Shown piece after piece: positions 33,114 to 42,240 of a DNA stretch of 53,481 nucleotides; positions within the stretch are counted from its first letter, which is position 1, and each line of letters begins with the position of its first letter. The notes under the pieces were generated by a model, which was not told the origin of the DNA, did not search any database, and was given only the letters and a program-made list of their open reading frames with translations. Location: NCBI GenBank assembly GCA_023717605.1, contig JAMQPH010000719.1, positions 1 through 53,481 of the forward strand, given 5' to 3'. This DNA comes from Pyrinomonadaceae bacterium (GTDB taxonomy: Bacteria > Acidobacteriota > Blastocatellia > Pyrinomonadales > Pyrinomonadaceae). A program made the translations under genes and the position numbers.

Positions 33114-33831
33114 TGGACGCGCCGCCGATGAGCTGCGTGCCGTAAAGATAACCCCCGGATACCTGCCCTATGCGGAAGGCTCCGTGCTGATTGAGATGGG
33201 GCAGACCCGCGTTATCTGTTCGGCCTCGATCGAGGATCGCGTGCCACCCTTTCTGAGGAATACCGGACAGGGATGGGTCACGGCCGAGTATGCCATGCTG
33301 CCGCGTTCGACTCAGCAGCGCGTGCAGCGCGAGACCGGTCGCGGCGGCCCCTCCGGCCGCACCCACGAGATTCAACGGTTGATCGGGCGTAGTTTAAGGG
33401 CCGTAACTGACATGAAGATTTTAGGTGAGCGGACCATTACATTGGATTGCGATGTGCTGCAAGCCGACGGAGGAACTCGTACGGCTGCGATCACTGGGTC
33501 TTATGTTGCGCTCGCCCTTGCCAGCAGGCGCCTTTCTAAAGCTGGCAGGATTCAAAGAAGTCTCGTCGCCAGCCAGGTGGCCGCAATCAGCGTTGGTATC
33601 GTTGACAACGCGCCCCTACTGGATTTGAAATACGATGAGGACTCTCGGGCAGAAGTCGACATGAACGTAATTTGTACTGGTGACGGCCGCTTTATAGAGG
33701 TGCAGGGCACAGCAGAGCGTCAGCCTTACACCAGAGAGCAGATGGATAAACTGCTCAACCTGGCCACTAAGGGAATTGAGCATCTCGTAGAGATTCAACG
33801 CGAAACACTGGCCAGGGCGAACCATGGCTGA
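33094..33831 (+). CDS. rph: Ribonuclease PH
   Basis: A 245-residue phosphorolytic 3'-5' exoribonuclease that trims tRNA 3' ends. Signatures include [51 protein letters not shown] and [20 protein letters not shown]. The ATG at 33094 (MSFVRTDGR) fits the family; a TTG at 33076 is in frame. It overlaps murI, so the two are translationally coupled. The usual partner rdgB does not follow. Confidence 0.95.
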   Translation: MSFVRTDGRAADELRAVKITPGYLPYAEGSVLIEMGQTRVICSASIEDRVPPFLRNTGQGWVTAEYAMLPRSTQQRVQRETGRGGPSGRTHEIQRLIGRSLRAVTDMKILGERTITLDCDVLQADGGTRTAAITGSYVALALASRRLSKAGRIQRSLVASQVAAISVGIVDNAPLLDLKYDEDSRAEVDMNVICTGDGRFIEVQGTAERQPYTREQMDKLLNLATKGIEHLVEIQRETLARANHG

Positions 33832-33916
33832 ACCGACCTTGGGAGACAACCAAGGCAATGCCGCGATGCATCTGAAGTTCATGATTCAGGTGGGATCTCG
33901 AACAACTCACGCATAG
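33824..33916 (+). CDS. Possible 30-residue peptide overlapping the end of rph
   Basis: The ATG overlaps the rph stop region by 8 bases in another frame and encodes 30 residues ([20 protein letters not shown], then [10 protein letters not shown]). Coupled translation is possible, but length and lack of similarity leave it doubtful; it could also be a decayed downstream gene. Confidence 0.2.
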   Translation: MAEPTLGDNQGNAAMHLKFMIQVGSRTTHA

Positions 33917-33939
33917 TACTTTTATTCCGCCGTCCGCGG

Positions 33940-34467
33940 ATGGAGCTAATCAATAACATGCCAGTCTTAAGAATGATCCTAGCGTTTGCTTTCCTGGCAC
34001 TGAGCTGTTCGCTAGCCATTGCTCAGCAGGTGTTTACCACCGACAAGCTTGACTACACAATTGAACTGCCTTCGACTACGTGGCGCGTGATCTCGGAACC
34101 CGACGCGGCGCACGAACACGTCGAATTTGTTTATGGGGATCGCCTCGACGGACACTTACAGATCCGAAAAGAAGTTGTAGACGCAGGAACCACGGCATCT
34201 GATCTCGCCCGACGCGATCGCGATCAAAAACTCAGATTTCTTCCGGGCTTTGTGGAAGGAAAGGAAGACAGCTTCTCGGGTCGCTTGAATGGCGTAACTG
34301 CCTCGTATGAGTATGTCAAGACCGGTAAACCGATGATTGGTCGGATCTATTATCTGCAAGTTGATAACCGCACGATCTACACGCTTCGTTTCACCGGGCT
34401 GCGCGATAAGCTGGCCCGCATTCGCAATCAGACTGATTTAATCGCCCGGAGCTTCAAACTCAAATAA
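33940..34467 (+). CDS. Secreted protein of unknown function
   Basis: A 175-residue protein with a signal peptide (about 10-29, cut near AIAQQV) and an alpha/beta domain beginning FTTDKLDYTIELPSTTWRVI. It resembles the PsbP/DUF1795-type fold that occurs in small exported proteins; that is a structural guess. ATG codons at 33940 and 33958 are both in frame; the second has GGAG upstream at a rather long distance. The gene follows rph by about 110 bases and ends in a strong terminator. Confidence 0.7.
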   Translation: MELINNMPVLRMILAFAFLALSCSLAIAQQVFTTDKLDYTIELPSTTWRVISEPDAAHEHVEFVYGDRLDGHLQIRKEVVDAGTTASDLARRDRDQKLRFLPGFVEGKEDSFSGRLNGVTASYEYVKTGKPMIGRIYYLQVDNRTIYTLRFTGLRDKLARIRNQTDLIARSFKLK

Positions 34468-34488
34468 GCCCTACTCACTAAAAGCCTT

Positions 34489-34525
34489 ATGGCCGCCCAG
34501 CTTACTGTTGGCGGCCATTTCTTTT
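34489..34525 (+). terminator. Rho-independent terminator
   Basis: A perfect 9-bp stem ATGGCCGCC / GGCGGCCAT with a 12-base loop is followed by TTCTTTT. It lies 21 bases after the stop of the secreted-protein gene and closes the murI-rph unit. Confidence 0.85.
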
Positions 34526-34670
34526 CATTGAAATCCGAAATTTTCAGCGACGCCGGCAATGCTAAGATGGGGGCCTTTAGAGGGCGCCATTAGTTGAAGG
34601 ACGGCGCCCGGCGTCGCTCACGTCAAACACGCGGGACTAAGGATTTCCAAGTTGGCGAAGGCACTCGGCA

Positions 34671-35093
34671 ATGAAGCTAAAGCTGCATCCTGGTCTGGAG
34701 ATCAAGTACTCCACAATCGAGGGCAAGGGGTGTTTTTCAAAGACGCCCGTTCCCCGCGGCCGAAAGATAGCGGAGTATACCGGCGAGAGAATATCCAACG
34801 CCGAAGCTAACCGCCGCGCCGGGCGGCGCCGACTCCGTATCTGCGCTATCAATGAGCGGTGGAGTCTCGACGGCAGCAAGGGCGGGAACGGAACGCATTA
34901 CATAAACCATTCCTGCGAACCCAATAGCTATATGAAAATACTCTACGGTCATATCCTCTTTATCGCACTCCGCGACATCCAGCCGGGCGAGGAGATCACC
35001 ATCGACTACGAGTCGACGCTCCACTCAAATGATAAGAGGTGCGCTTGTCGTGCACCTTCTTGCAGGGGAACGATAAACAGAGCTGAGGGGTAG
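34671..35093 (+). CDS. SET-domain protein (putative lysine methyltransferase)
   Basis: A 140-residue protein that is a minimal SET domain. The N-terminal part is YSTIEGKGCFSKTPVPRG, the SAM/pseudoknot motif is HYINHSCEPNSYMKI, then IQPGEEITIDY. A short post-SET tail carries Cys residues (KRCACRAPSCRG) that probably bind zinc. Such proteins methylate lysines on histones in eukaryotes; in bacteria targets are mostly unknown, with ribosomal or nucleoid proteins possible. Length is at the low end for the family. It converges on the kinase gene on the other strand with a 3-base gap. Confidence 0.85.
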   Translation: MKLKLHPGLEIKYSTIEGKGCFSKTPVPRGRKIAEYTGERISNAEANRRAGRRRLRICAINERWSLDGSKGGNGTHYINHSCEPNSYMKILYGHILFIALRDIQPGEEITIDYESTLHSNDKRCACRAPSCRGTINRAEG

Positions 35094-35096
35094 CAA

Positions 35097-36983
35097 TCAC
35101 AACCTCGGCAAAGTGAAACTGAATTTGGACCCTCTGCCGACCTCCGACTCCAAATCCACCGCGCCACCGTGCTGTTCAACAACCTCGCGAACGAAAGATA
35201 GACCCAGCCCAGTGGACTCTTCATCCTTCTCTTGCCCTTCACGGACCACTCGGTAAAACTTCTCCCACACGCGATCCACTGCTTCAGGCGGAATGCCAAA
35301 ACCACGGTCTTCAACCGAGACCCGCACCGCCTCCGCTTCCAGAGCAGTCGATACGGTAACGGTGGTACGTTCGGGACTGTATTTGATCGCATTGCTGACC
35401 AGGTTGCTCACCGCCTGTGAGATAAGGCTTTTGTCGGCTGCCACGGGAGGTATTCCTTGATTGGGTTGTTCCACTAGCCGGATTCGCTTCTTCTTCGCTG
35501 TCGGCTGCAAGTTCACCACAGTTTCGCGCACGATCTGGTCAAGCCGCAAAGGAATCTTCAAGACTTCCTGCTTGTCCTTTCGCTCCAATTGGGTGACGGC
35601 TAGAAAACTATTGATCATTCGCGAGAGCCGTTGGGATTCATTGGAGATAATCGTCACAAACTCTTTGGCCTGTTCCGGAAGCTGATCGTCCGCAATAAGA
35701 AGTTCAGAGAAACCATTGATACTTGTAATGGGCGTTCTCAGTTCGTGAGACATTAACGAGATCATGTCACTCTTCAACTGTTCGTGTTCTTTGAGTCGCG
35801 TTATGTCTCTGACGCTAACAGCAAGGCAGAGAGGTTGGTGCGATTCCTGGTCGCTATGATCGAAGACCAGAGATATCCGCAGCCCAAATGTTCCGTTTCG
35901 GTCAGGGAACTGCAATTCTCGTTCGTAAGCGTCCCCCGTCTGTAACACGCGTCGCACAGCAATCGCCGGCTCGTCGAACACACTAGTGCGCAATGCATCC
36001 AGGAGGGCAAAGAGGTTGAGATCTCGTGCCTGTTCCTCTGATAAGTGAGCAAATCGCAAGAGCGCGGAGTTAATGTAAGGGATGGTGCCGTCGAGATATG
36101 CGATTGCCATTCCCTCATAGACCTCTGATAGCGCGCTCAATCCAAATCCTTGTTCTGACAGGAGACCATTGAGCACATTCAGTAGTTCAAGTCTCCTGTC
36201 GCCGGCCCGCGCAGACAGAAAGGAGATGCGACTGTGGCTGGCTGCTGACCTGCACGCCTCTTCGCGTTGGAGACTGCGCGCCAATTGTGCACCAACGGCC
36301 GTTAGCAGCGCTCGATCGTCATTGTCGAATTCATTATTGAGTCGAATCAGGAGTGCTCCGACCGCGCGATTCTCGTGACTTAAAGGCAGCGCAATGCAGG
36401 TGCCGAACTCGCTGTTCTCGGGTTCCTGAGTAATTATCTCACCCGCTTTTATTGCCCGCTCACAGAGGTTGATGCCTTCGCGCCAGGTGGAGTTTCGACT
36501 TGTTTCGAGTGAGGTGCTGGTACAGGCGCGGAGCCTGGCTGCGGAAACCAGGTTCCCATTACTTTCACGTTGAAAGAGAACGGCTTCCTTCAGCGAGAGC
36601 ACGGTGTCCAGGAGCTTCAGTCCGCTCTCGAGCCTGGACCTCGCTTCGTCGACACTAAAGGAACTTAGTTTGGTAGATGACTCTATTAGCTTCTCTGTGA
36701 GTCTCAAATTCTCGCTCCAGAGACGTTGAGTTTGTATTGCCACGGCGGCCAGCAAAGCGGCCACAAACGCGTATTGGAGCCAGCTTGGAAAGCTAATCCG
36801 AAACAAGCTAAGAGTTACAATTGCGGCCAGCAGAGCCAGACCTACGGAGATGAATGCGGATTTATACGAAGATATGTTTGCCAAGATGAATAACAGAAAC
36901 CAGGTAGGTTTAATAACGGCCGCTTCACGGGGCGTAAAGCGTTGGCGGGAGTATACAACGCGAGGATTGTTTAATCCAACCAA
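35097..36983 (-). CDS. Sensor histidine kinase with GAF and PAS domains
   Basis: A 628-residue membrane kinase. Two hydrophobic segments lie within about 26-85, then a helical linker, a GAF domain (about 100-245), a PAS domain (about 270-395), HisKA with the phospho-acceptor in LMSHELRTPITSINGFSELL, and HATPase (SNAIKYSPE, VEDRGFGIPP, STGLGLSFVREVVEQHGG). There is no response regulator beside it. The start is a TTG at 36983 seven bases after AGGGGG, with no ATG before the first helix. It starts seven bases after the selA stop codon, so the two are almost certainly one unit; any link to selenium use is unknown. Confidence 0.88.
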   Translation of the reverse strand: MVGLNNPRVVYSRQRFTPREAAVIKPTWFLLFILANISSYKSAFISVGLALLAAIVTLSLFRISFPSWLQYAFVAALLAAVAIQTQRLWSENLRLTEKLIESSTKLSSFSVDEARSRLESGLKLLDTVLSLKEAVLFQRESNGNLVSAARLRACTSTSLETSRNSTWREGINLCERAIKAGEIITQEPENSEFGTCIALPLSHENRAVGALLIRLNNEFDNDDRALLTAVGAQLARSLQREEACRSAASHSRISFLSARAGDRRLELLNVLNGLLSEQGFGLSALSEVYEGMAIAYLDGTIPYINSALLRFAHLSEEQARDLNLFALLDALRTSVFDEPAIAVRRVLQTGDAYERELQFPDRNGTFGLRISLVFDHSDQESHQPLCLAVSVRDITRLKEHEQLKSDMISLMSHELRTPITSINGFSELLIADDQLPEQAKEFVTIISNESQRLSRMINSFLAVTQLERKDKQEVLKIPLRLDQIVRETVVNLQPTAKKKRIRLVEQPNQGIPPVAADKSLISQAVSNLVSNAIKYSPERTTVTVSTALEAEAVRVSVEDRGFGIPPEAVDRVWEKFYRVVREGQEKDEESTGLGLSFVREVVEQHGGAVDLESEVGRGSKFSFTLPRL

Positions 36984-36990
36984 AAACCCC

Positions 36991-38433
36991 CTAAACTGTG
37001 GACCTGAGGTTTTCGGTGGTTAGCTGGCGTATAGCGTCAAGGAGTTCGGACTCTTCCTCGTTCGCGACAGTGCGCAGATCAATAAGGACCTTTGCGTCAG
37101 CAATGCGGGCGATAACCGGCGGGGATGATTGCCGGAGGCGACGCTGGATTTCGTCAGCGGAAAGACTGGCATGCTGAAGTGAAATGAGAACGGTAGCCGG
37201 ATGGGTGGTCGGACCTGAACCCCCTCCCACTGCAGAGTTGCCCTCCTCGAGAGCAATTGTCAGCCCCGAGTCAGGAGACCCTTGTGACAGGGCGTTGGTC
37301 ACGTCTGTCGCCCGCACCTCAATTTCCTCCCTACTCAGCGAAAGCATTCGAAGAGCTGGAATGTCATTCAATCGTGTCTCACGGCGGTGCGACTCGAGGG
37401 TAGCTTCCAGTGCCGCCAGAGTCAGTTTATCGACTCGTAAGGCCCGGTAGAGCGAGTGTCTGCGTAGTCGGGTGACGACGTTGCGTCGACCTACGATCAG
37501 CCCCGCTTGTGTTGCACCCAACAATTTATCGCCGCTAAACGAAACCACGTCTGCACCCGCGGAAATGCAATCCCGAATCACGGGTTCATCGCCAAGTTCG
37601 TACTGACCTAAATCCAACAGCACCCCGGATCCAGCATCTTCAAACAATACAAGTTTCTCATCATGGGCGAGTTCAGCAAGCTCTGACAGTGAAGGCGAGG
37701 TGGTAAATCCCACAATCCTATAGTTCGACGGATGAACCCGCATAATGAGACGAGTACTTTCGGTAATTAGCCGTCGGTAGTCGTCAAGATGCGTTCGGTT
37801 GGTGGTACCGACTTCAACCATGCGAGTCCCGGAATTCAACATCACGTCGGGCACACGAAAATCACCACCGATCTCAACTAACTCCCCGCGGGAAACTAAC
37901 GTGTCGCCATCACTCGCGAGTACACTCAGAATGAGCAGTGCTGCAGCGGCGCAGTTGTTTACGACAAGTGCGTCTTCTGCTCCGGTTAACTCAATTAATA
38001 GCTCCTCGACCCGTGCCCCACGTCGTCCGCGTGATCCCGAGACAGTGTCGTATTCGAGGGTGCAGTACCCCGCTGCCTCGTTAGCAACTGCCGCGCGAGC
38101 AGCTTGCGAAAGCGGAGCGCGTCCCAGATTGGTGTGTAGAACTACTCCCGTCGCATTGATTACCCGGCGAATCCCACCCTTACTTTCCTGTGCGCCGACT
38201 TCCTTAAGTCGTTGCTCAGCCTGGAGCAGCAAGGAATTACGGGTGTCGCCATTGGACATCTCACTAGTCAGGATCTTTGCCCGCAGCTCATTTGTTATGA
38301 TCCGCGCCAGGACGGTAAGCCGCGGCAATCCCACCAGACTGCCTAGCCTGACAGCGGTTTCCGTTCGCAGCAATTGGTCGACGGAGGGCAGTAAGCGTAG
38401 AGCGGTTGTTTTATCGGTGACTGGATCAGACAT
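36991..38433 (-). CDS. selA: L-seryl-tRNA(Sec) selenium transferase
   Basis: A 480-residue PLP enzyme that converts seryl-tRNA(Sec) to selenocysteyl-tRNA(Sec). The N-terminal part is LPSVDQLLRTETAVRLGSL, then RRVINATGVVLHTNLGRAPL, NNCAAAALLILSVLASDG, and the PLP lysine K303 in SFSGDKLLGATQAGLIVGR. It implies a selenocysteine pathway (SelB, SelD, tRNA-Sec) elsewhere in the genome; none of these is here. A histidine kinase follows at a seven-base gap. Confidence 0.95.
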   Translation of the reverse strand: MSDPVTDKTTALRLLPSVDQLLRTETAVRLGSLVGLPRLTVLARIITNELRAKILTSEMSNGDTRNSLLLQAEQRLKEVGAQESKGGIRRVINATGVVLHTNLGRAPLSQAARAAVANEAAGYCTLEYDTVSGSRGRRGARVEELLIELTGAEDALVVNNCAAAALLILSVLASDGDTLVSRGELVEIGGDFRVPDVMLNSGTRMVEVGTTNRTHLDDYRRLITESTRLIMRVHPSNYRIVGFTTSPSLSELAELAHDEKLVLFEDAGSGVLLDLGQYELGDEPVIRDCISAGADVVSFSGDKLLGATQAGLIVGRRNVVTRLRRHSLYRALRVDKLTLAALEATLESHRRETRLNDIPALRMLSLSREEIEVRATDVTNALSQGSPDSGLTIALEEGNSAVGGGSGPTTHPATVLISLQHASLSADEIQRRLRQSSPPVIARIADAKVLIDLRTVANEEESELLDAIRQLTTENLRSTV

Positions 38434-38630
38434 GATTACTGTTCGGGCCTCGGGGTTTGGATCGCTAGAATAACTTCTGCGTCATCTTCCCGCAAACCGA
38501 CGGCCATCGGGCCGTTTCATGCTAGTTCGGAATAAGTAGTTGACACACAGCTTTTCAAACACCTAGACTCTGGAAAGCGTCTAATCTCGACGCTCCCGCC
38601 GAGAGCCTCCAGCCAGGGAGAAAGCCTTAA

Positions 38631-39272
38631 GTGAGAACCCCCGATAACAAGCTACTACGCGCTCAACAAAGAGCCCGGAGCAAGAACAAATTTGCAGTGG
38701 GTGAAAACCAGCCAACGGTCGATGAACAATTGACGCGTCTGGAGGAGGATATCCGCCGCCTCAAAATTGAATTTGATGTCTACTTCAACGGGGCGGCCAA
38801 ACGCCCTCCGTATGACACGAAGGGTCGCGTCGAGACGCATATGAAGCGTTTAGGAGACGATCGGACGCTATCCTTTGCCCAACGTTACCGCTTCAATTCA
38901 CTCGCTGCCAGATATACTGCCTTCCGCGATCTCTGGAGGCGTACAATGCAGGGACGCGAAGAAGGTCGAGACCCGGCCTCCGCTGCTCGGGCAACGGCTA
39001 AGCAGGAAGCCGTTGAGGGGTTTACTCGGACAACCCTTGTTTGTGAGGACGCAAACAAGGATGTCGAAACCGTGAAGCATCTGTACAACGCCCTGGTTGA
39101 AGCAAAGACAAAGTGTGGCGAACCGACAGACGATTTTTCATTTCCGCGATTCCATCGTTTGATTGCCTCGAAAGCCGAGACCTTAAAAGAAAAACTTGGT
39201 TGCAAGCGCGTGTGCTTCTCAGTTGATGTTGAGGGAGGCCACGTAAGCTTCAAGGCCAGAGCTGAACGATAG
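38631..39272 (+). CDS. MXAN_5187 C-terminal-type protein
   Basis: A 213-residue cytoplasmic protein. Its centre has the pattern EDIRRLKIEFDVYFNGAAKR, PPYDTKGRVETHMKR and YRFNSLAARYTAFRDLWRR, which I recall from the MXAN_5187 family of myxobacteria and acidobacteria. It is mainly helical, with a short beta end. Function is unknown. The start is a GTG at 38631 with GGGAG upstream. A terminator shared with cspA follows. Confidence 0.65.
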   Translation: MRTPDNKLLRAQQRARSKNKFAVGENQPTVDEQLTRLEEDIRRLKIEFDVYFNGAAKRPPYDTKGRVETHMKRLGDDRTLSFAQRYRFNSLAARYTAFRDLWRRTMQGREEGRDPASAARATAKQEAVEGFTRTTLVCEDANKDVETVKHLYNALVEAKTKCGEPTDDFSFPRFHRLIASKAETLKEKLGCKRVCFSVDVEGGHVSFKARAER

Positions 39273-39295
39273 AAGAAGCGCAGTGAACGTGAAGA

Positions 39296-39323
39296 AAAAA
39301 GGCGACCATGTGGTCGCCTTTTT
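39296..39323. terminator. Bidirectional terminator between the MXAN_5187-type gene and the cold-shock gene
   Basis: A perfect AAAAAGGCGACC / GGTCGCCTTTTT stem with a four-base loop gives a T-tract in both directions. The two genes converge on it. Confidence 0.9.
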
Positions 39324-39394
39324 AGTTGATGCGCTTGCCGGACTCAAGACCGGAAGCGGTCAGTGGCTTTGCTGTTGCAAGCCGGGGAGTTTGC

Positions 39395-39601
39395 TTACGT
39401 CTTAGTCACTTTTTCAGCCTGAGGTCCTTTCGGACCCTGGGTGACTTCGAACTCGACTTCCTGGCCCTCCTCGAGAGTCTTGAAGCCATCACCCTGAATG
39501 GCGCTGTAGTGAACGAAGATGTCTGAAGAGCCAGGCTGCTCAATGAAGCCATAACCCTTCGAATTGTTAAACCACTTGACCTTACCGGTTATTCTAGACA
39601 T
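39395..39601 (-). CDS. Cold-shock protein (CspA family)
   Basis: A 68-residue single cold-shock domain. RNP1 is KGYGFIEQ and RNP2 is DIFVHYSAI, with the usual start [10 protein letters not shown] and a basic/neutral end. It is an RNA chaperone that binds single-stranded nucleic acid. A strong ribosome site (AGGAGG) precedes the ATG. A long A/T-rich leader follows upstream, as is common for csp genes. Confidence 0.95.
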   Translation of the reverse strand: MSRITGKVKWFNNSKGYGFIEQPGSSDIFVHYSAIQGDGFKTLEEGQEVEFEVTQGPKGPQAEKVTKT

Positions 39602-39774
39602 AACAACGAATCCTCCTAACGATTCGGTAAAACGGGGCGAATAGTCCAGATTCAGTTTCGGACAATCAAAGAACCGAGGCTGAATTCCGCACTAGTCCGC
39701 ACCAACCTGAGGTTAATGCTTGTGAGCCGGACACGCTTTTGAATGGGCGTTACGGAAACACACAACCAACAAAA

Positions 39775-39815
39775 ATGCATGGTGGAAAGCGCGGGAGCGC
39801 AATTCCATCATGCAT
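39775..39815 (-). terminator. Long hairpin followed by T-run on the minus strand
   Basis: ATGCATGGTGGAA / TTCCATCATGCAT (one mismatch) with an inner GCGC / GCGC stem forms a 41-base hairpin. On the minus strand it is followed by TTTTTG. It lies 225 bases after the M23 gene and 174 bases before the cold-shock gene on the same strand. It is probably the M23 terminator; a role in the csp leader is the alternative. Confidence 0.6.
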
Positions 39816-40039
39816 ACACTTACGGGGGCGAAACTCGAAAACTCATTACTGTAAAGCTTGCAGATCGGAAATGCTGGGACTAGTCAAAAAGGAGACCCTG
39901 CATTGGAACGTCGGCGCATACTAAGCGAAACTTCTCGGGCGTGTCAAGCATAATTCCGGCTTAAAATACGAGCATGCTGAGGTTAGTAGCTTCCCAAAAT
40001 GTTTTCGGTTTAAGCGCCCGATTTGACGATTCCCAGCCC

Positions 40040-40891
40040 CTAACGAGCAGGAGTGAGCAGATATTGCAGAGGATTCACTGGCTCGTCATTTATGCGTACT
40101 TCGTAATGGAGGTGAGGCCCAGTTGAGCGCCCGGTCGAACCAACCTTCCCTACTAATTCGCCTCGCATCACAGTTGCTCCCTGAGGGACCGCAATGTGGG
40201 AAAGATGGCCGTACCGAGTAGTTAAACCGCCACCATGATCGATAACGACCAGTTGGCCGTAGCCATTCTGCCAACCGACAAAACTTACTTTACCGGTAGC
40301 ACCTGCGATTACCGGCGCACCCCAGGGCGCATCAATATCCTGGCCGGTGTGAAATTCGTAGGAGCCCCCACCAAAAGGATTCCTACGCCCCCCAAACGCA
40401 CTCTCGAGTTTGCCCACGACGGGCCAGACGGAAGGAGTGTACCCACGCACCTTTAACACTGCTTCATAAGCGTGCAGTTCTTCTTCCAGTTGAGTCATTT
40501 TTTCTTCGAGTGCCGGCAGACTGTCGGGCTCCAAAGGCATCGCCGGTCCGCCCGTGCCTGGTAAGTCGTCGTTCTCGTTCACAACTCCAGATTTCTCGGC
40601 AAGTTTACGTGATGTGTCTTCCACTGCCTCAACACGATTACTTAGTTCATTCAACTCCTGTCTTTGTCTTTCATTCTCTGCTCGAAGGCGTTGATTCTCA
40701 GCCTCTGTGCGGAAATGCTGGGCTTGTTGTGTTAATCCGTAAAAACCATAGAGACAGCTGCAGAAGAGAATAACCGCGACCAGCGCAAAGAGCTTGAGCG
40801 ACTTCTTTTCAACGCAAATTCTTCTGATTCGAGCTCGGGAACGTGAAGTCTGGGGAATAATGAAAGCATAGAATCGGTCGTCTCGAGCCAT
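40040..40891 (-). CDS. M23 family metallopeptidase with coiled coil
   Basis: About 283 residues. A basic N-terminal segment, one membrane helix (LFALVAVILFCSCLYGFY), a coiled coil (about 60-110) and a C-terminal LytM/M23 domain. The zinc set is HTGQDID, YGHLSHI and HLHYEVR, which is complete, so the enzyme should be an active peptidoglycan endopeptidase. The ATG at 40891 (MARDDRFYAFIIPQ) fits relatives; an upstream ATG adds 17 residues. It probably acts in cell separation or envelope turnover. Confidence 0.9.
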   Translation of the reverse strand: MARDDRFYAFIIPQTSRSRARIRRICVEKKSLKLFALVAVILFCSCLYGFYGLTQQAQHFRTEAENQRLRAENERQRQELNELSNRVEAVEDTSRKLAEKSGVVNENDDLPGTGGPAMPLEPDSLPALEEKMTQLEEELHAYEAVLKVRGYTPSVWPVVGKLESAFGGRRNPFGGGSYEFHTGQDIDAPWGAPVIAGATGKVSFVGWQNGYGQLVVIDHGGGLTTRYGHLSHIAVPQGATVMRGELVGKVGSTGRSTGPHLHYEVRINDEPVNPLQYLLTPAR

Positions 40892-41206
40892 TTTGCGTCT
40901 CCACAATGCATCAGCGCAGAGGTTTGGGAGCTGCGTATGCAATCAGCAAATGCACAGTCCTGTAGACGTCAACAACTGTGCAGCTTAGTTATTTTTTACG
41001 AGGGTCTTTACCTGCTTGAAGATTTGCAGCGGATGAATCAAACCTTCCCGTGTTGAGAGCGCCGTCCATCCGGCCGGTGCTGCAAGAAGCAAAACCCTAT
41101 CACACCGTTACGAACCATTGCAAATCCCAACGATTTTGTAAAAGTAATGCAAGAATCTGCGAGGTGGATGGCAAGGGAAGGTGCGCGTTGGAAAGGCAAG
41201 AGAAGC

Positions 41207-41425
41207 CTACAAATTGTCAGCTTCTCTTCGACGGCGGGAGCGATCACGAAGTATGGCTAGAATAATCAGTATTACTATCGCAACGAAAATGACAACGATT
41301 GCAACTTTCACCGCGACGAGCAAAAACCCTACAAGAGTAATAAGTTTACTTAGCAGAGTGACAACCAAGAGAATCAGCGCGATGATCCCGCCCAATCTCG
41401 CAAAAATTCCTAATAAGCTGGCCAT
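41207..41425 (-). CDS. Small membrane protein
   Basis: A 72-residue protein with two long hydrophobic segments (about 5-25 and 30-58) and a basic end (RDRSRRRREADNL), so its C-terminus is cytosolic. The family is not recognised. A good ribosome site (AAGGACTG) precedes the ATG. It lies 56 bases downstream of the zinc-finger membrane protein in the group controlled by an ECF sigma factor upstream. Confidence 0.55.
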   Translation of the reverse strand: MASLLGIFARLGGIIALILLVVTLLSKLITLVGFLLVAVKVAIVVIFVAIVILIILAILRDRSRRRREADNL

Positions 41426-41481
41426 AATTCAGTCCTTATCCACGTAACTTAACACCGCGATCAAAAAACAGCACCTTAAAT

Positions 41482-42213
41482 CTATCTGCGCGACAACTGA
41501 GTCGTTTCTCCCGTTCGAAAACGCGATTCAAGAGTACCCGTAGATACGACAGATGGGGGAGGCAATCGGGAATCGAATCGCACTACACGGTCCGACGACT
41601 TACGTCTTCGGATGTAATCAAACAGCATGTAAGCACCGAGGGCTACCAAGGCAACTGGAAGCAGCTCCCGAATCGGCAACTGCACACCTAAGAGTGTGTG
41701 TAGGAGAAACACACTTCCAATAACGATCAGGGTCAAACCCCAGGCAAAAGGGTTTCCGTAAAGTCTGCGTGCTATCACGTCTTCCTCAGCTTCGGGAGTC
41801 AAACCGGCCCGCATCAGCTGGGCCGTTCGGCAAGCATCAACTGCCGCAAACAACCAGGTCCCCAAAACTCCGAGAATGAAGAAAAGCAGTCCCTGTGTAA
41901 TGACTGCCATCTGGAAAAAGCTGGCGAAGATTGCAAAGTGAACAATCGCTTTCGATGTTTGGCCGTTGTAGGCTGCTCCTAATCCCGGAACAAACGACAA
42001 TAGCGTGGCCACGAAGGGTGAGCTTCGACGTCTAATCACCTGAGAAGAATCGGCCTGTGAATGTTGTCGCAGGAATTCGACTCCCGCCACAATGCAGTCC
42101 TGGCAGAATGGGAAACCCCGAATACGGTGATCACAGGCGGCACATAACGGGCGAGCACAGCGATTGCACTGAACCACCGCCGGATTCTTCTGATGATAGG
42201 TACAGTACATCAT
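41482..42213 (-). CDS. B-box-type zinc-finger membrane protein
   Basis: A 243-residue protein. Residues 1-45 form a Cys/His-rich domain (YCTYHQKNPAVVQCNRCARP, then LCAACDHRIRGFPFCQDC), the B-box zinc-finger type. Three to four membrane segments follow from about 70 to 200, including SFVPGLGAAYNGQ, a LiaF/LiaI-like module. It resembles acidobacterial proteins placed beside ECF sigma factors. Function unknown; a membrane-stress sensor is a guess. It starts 27 bases after the anti-sigma gene. Confidence 0.65.
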   Translation of the reverse strand: MMYCTYHQKNPAVVQCNRCARPLCAACDHRIRGFPFCQDCIVAGVEFLRQHSQADSSQVIRRRSSPFVATLLSFVPGLGAAYNGQTSKAIVHFAIFASFFQMAVITQGLLFFILGVLGTWLFAAVDACRTAQLMRAGLTPEAEEDVIARRLYGNPFAWGLTLIVIGSVFLLHTLLGVQLPIRELLPVALVALGAYMLFDYIRRRKSSDRVVRFDSRLPPPSVVSTGTLESRFRTGETTQLSRR

Positions 42214-42240
42214 CTTAATTGCCCAATCCTTGCCGCCCGC

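Noticed and set aside
37799-38473. Plus-strand open frame of 224 codons opposite selA
   Set aside because: It is a Ser/Arg/Thr-rich antisense frame of a clearly coding SelA sequence, a typical shadow.
38434-38630. Search for tRNA-Sec next to selA
   Set aside because: No long-variable-arm tRNA structure or TCA anticodon arm was found in the gap.
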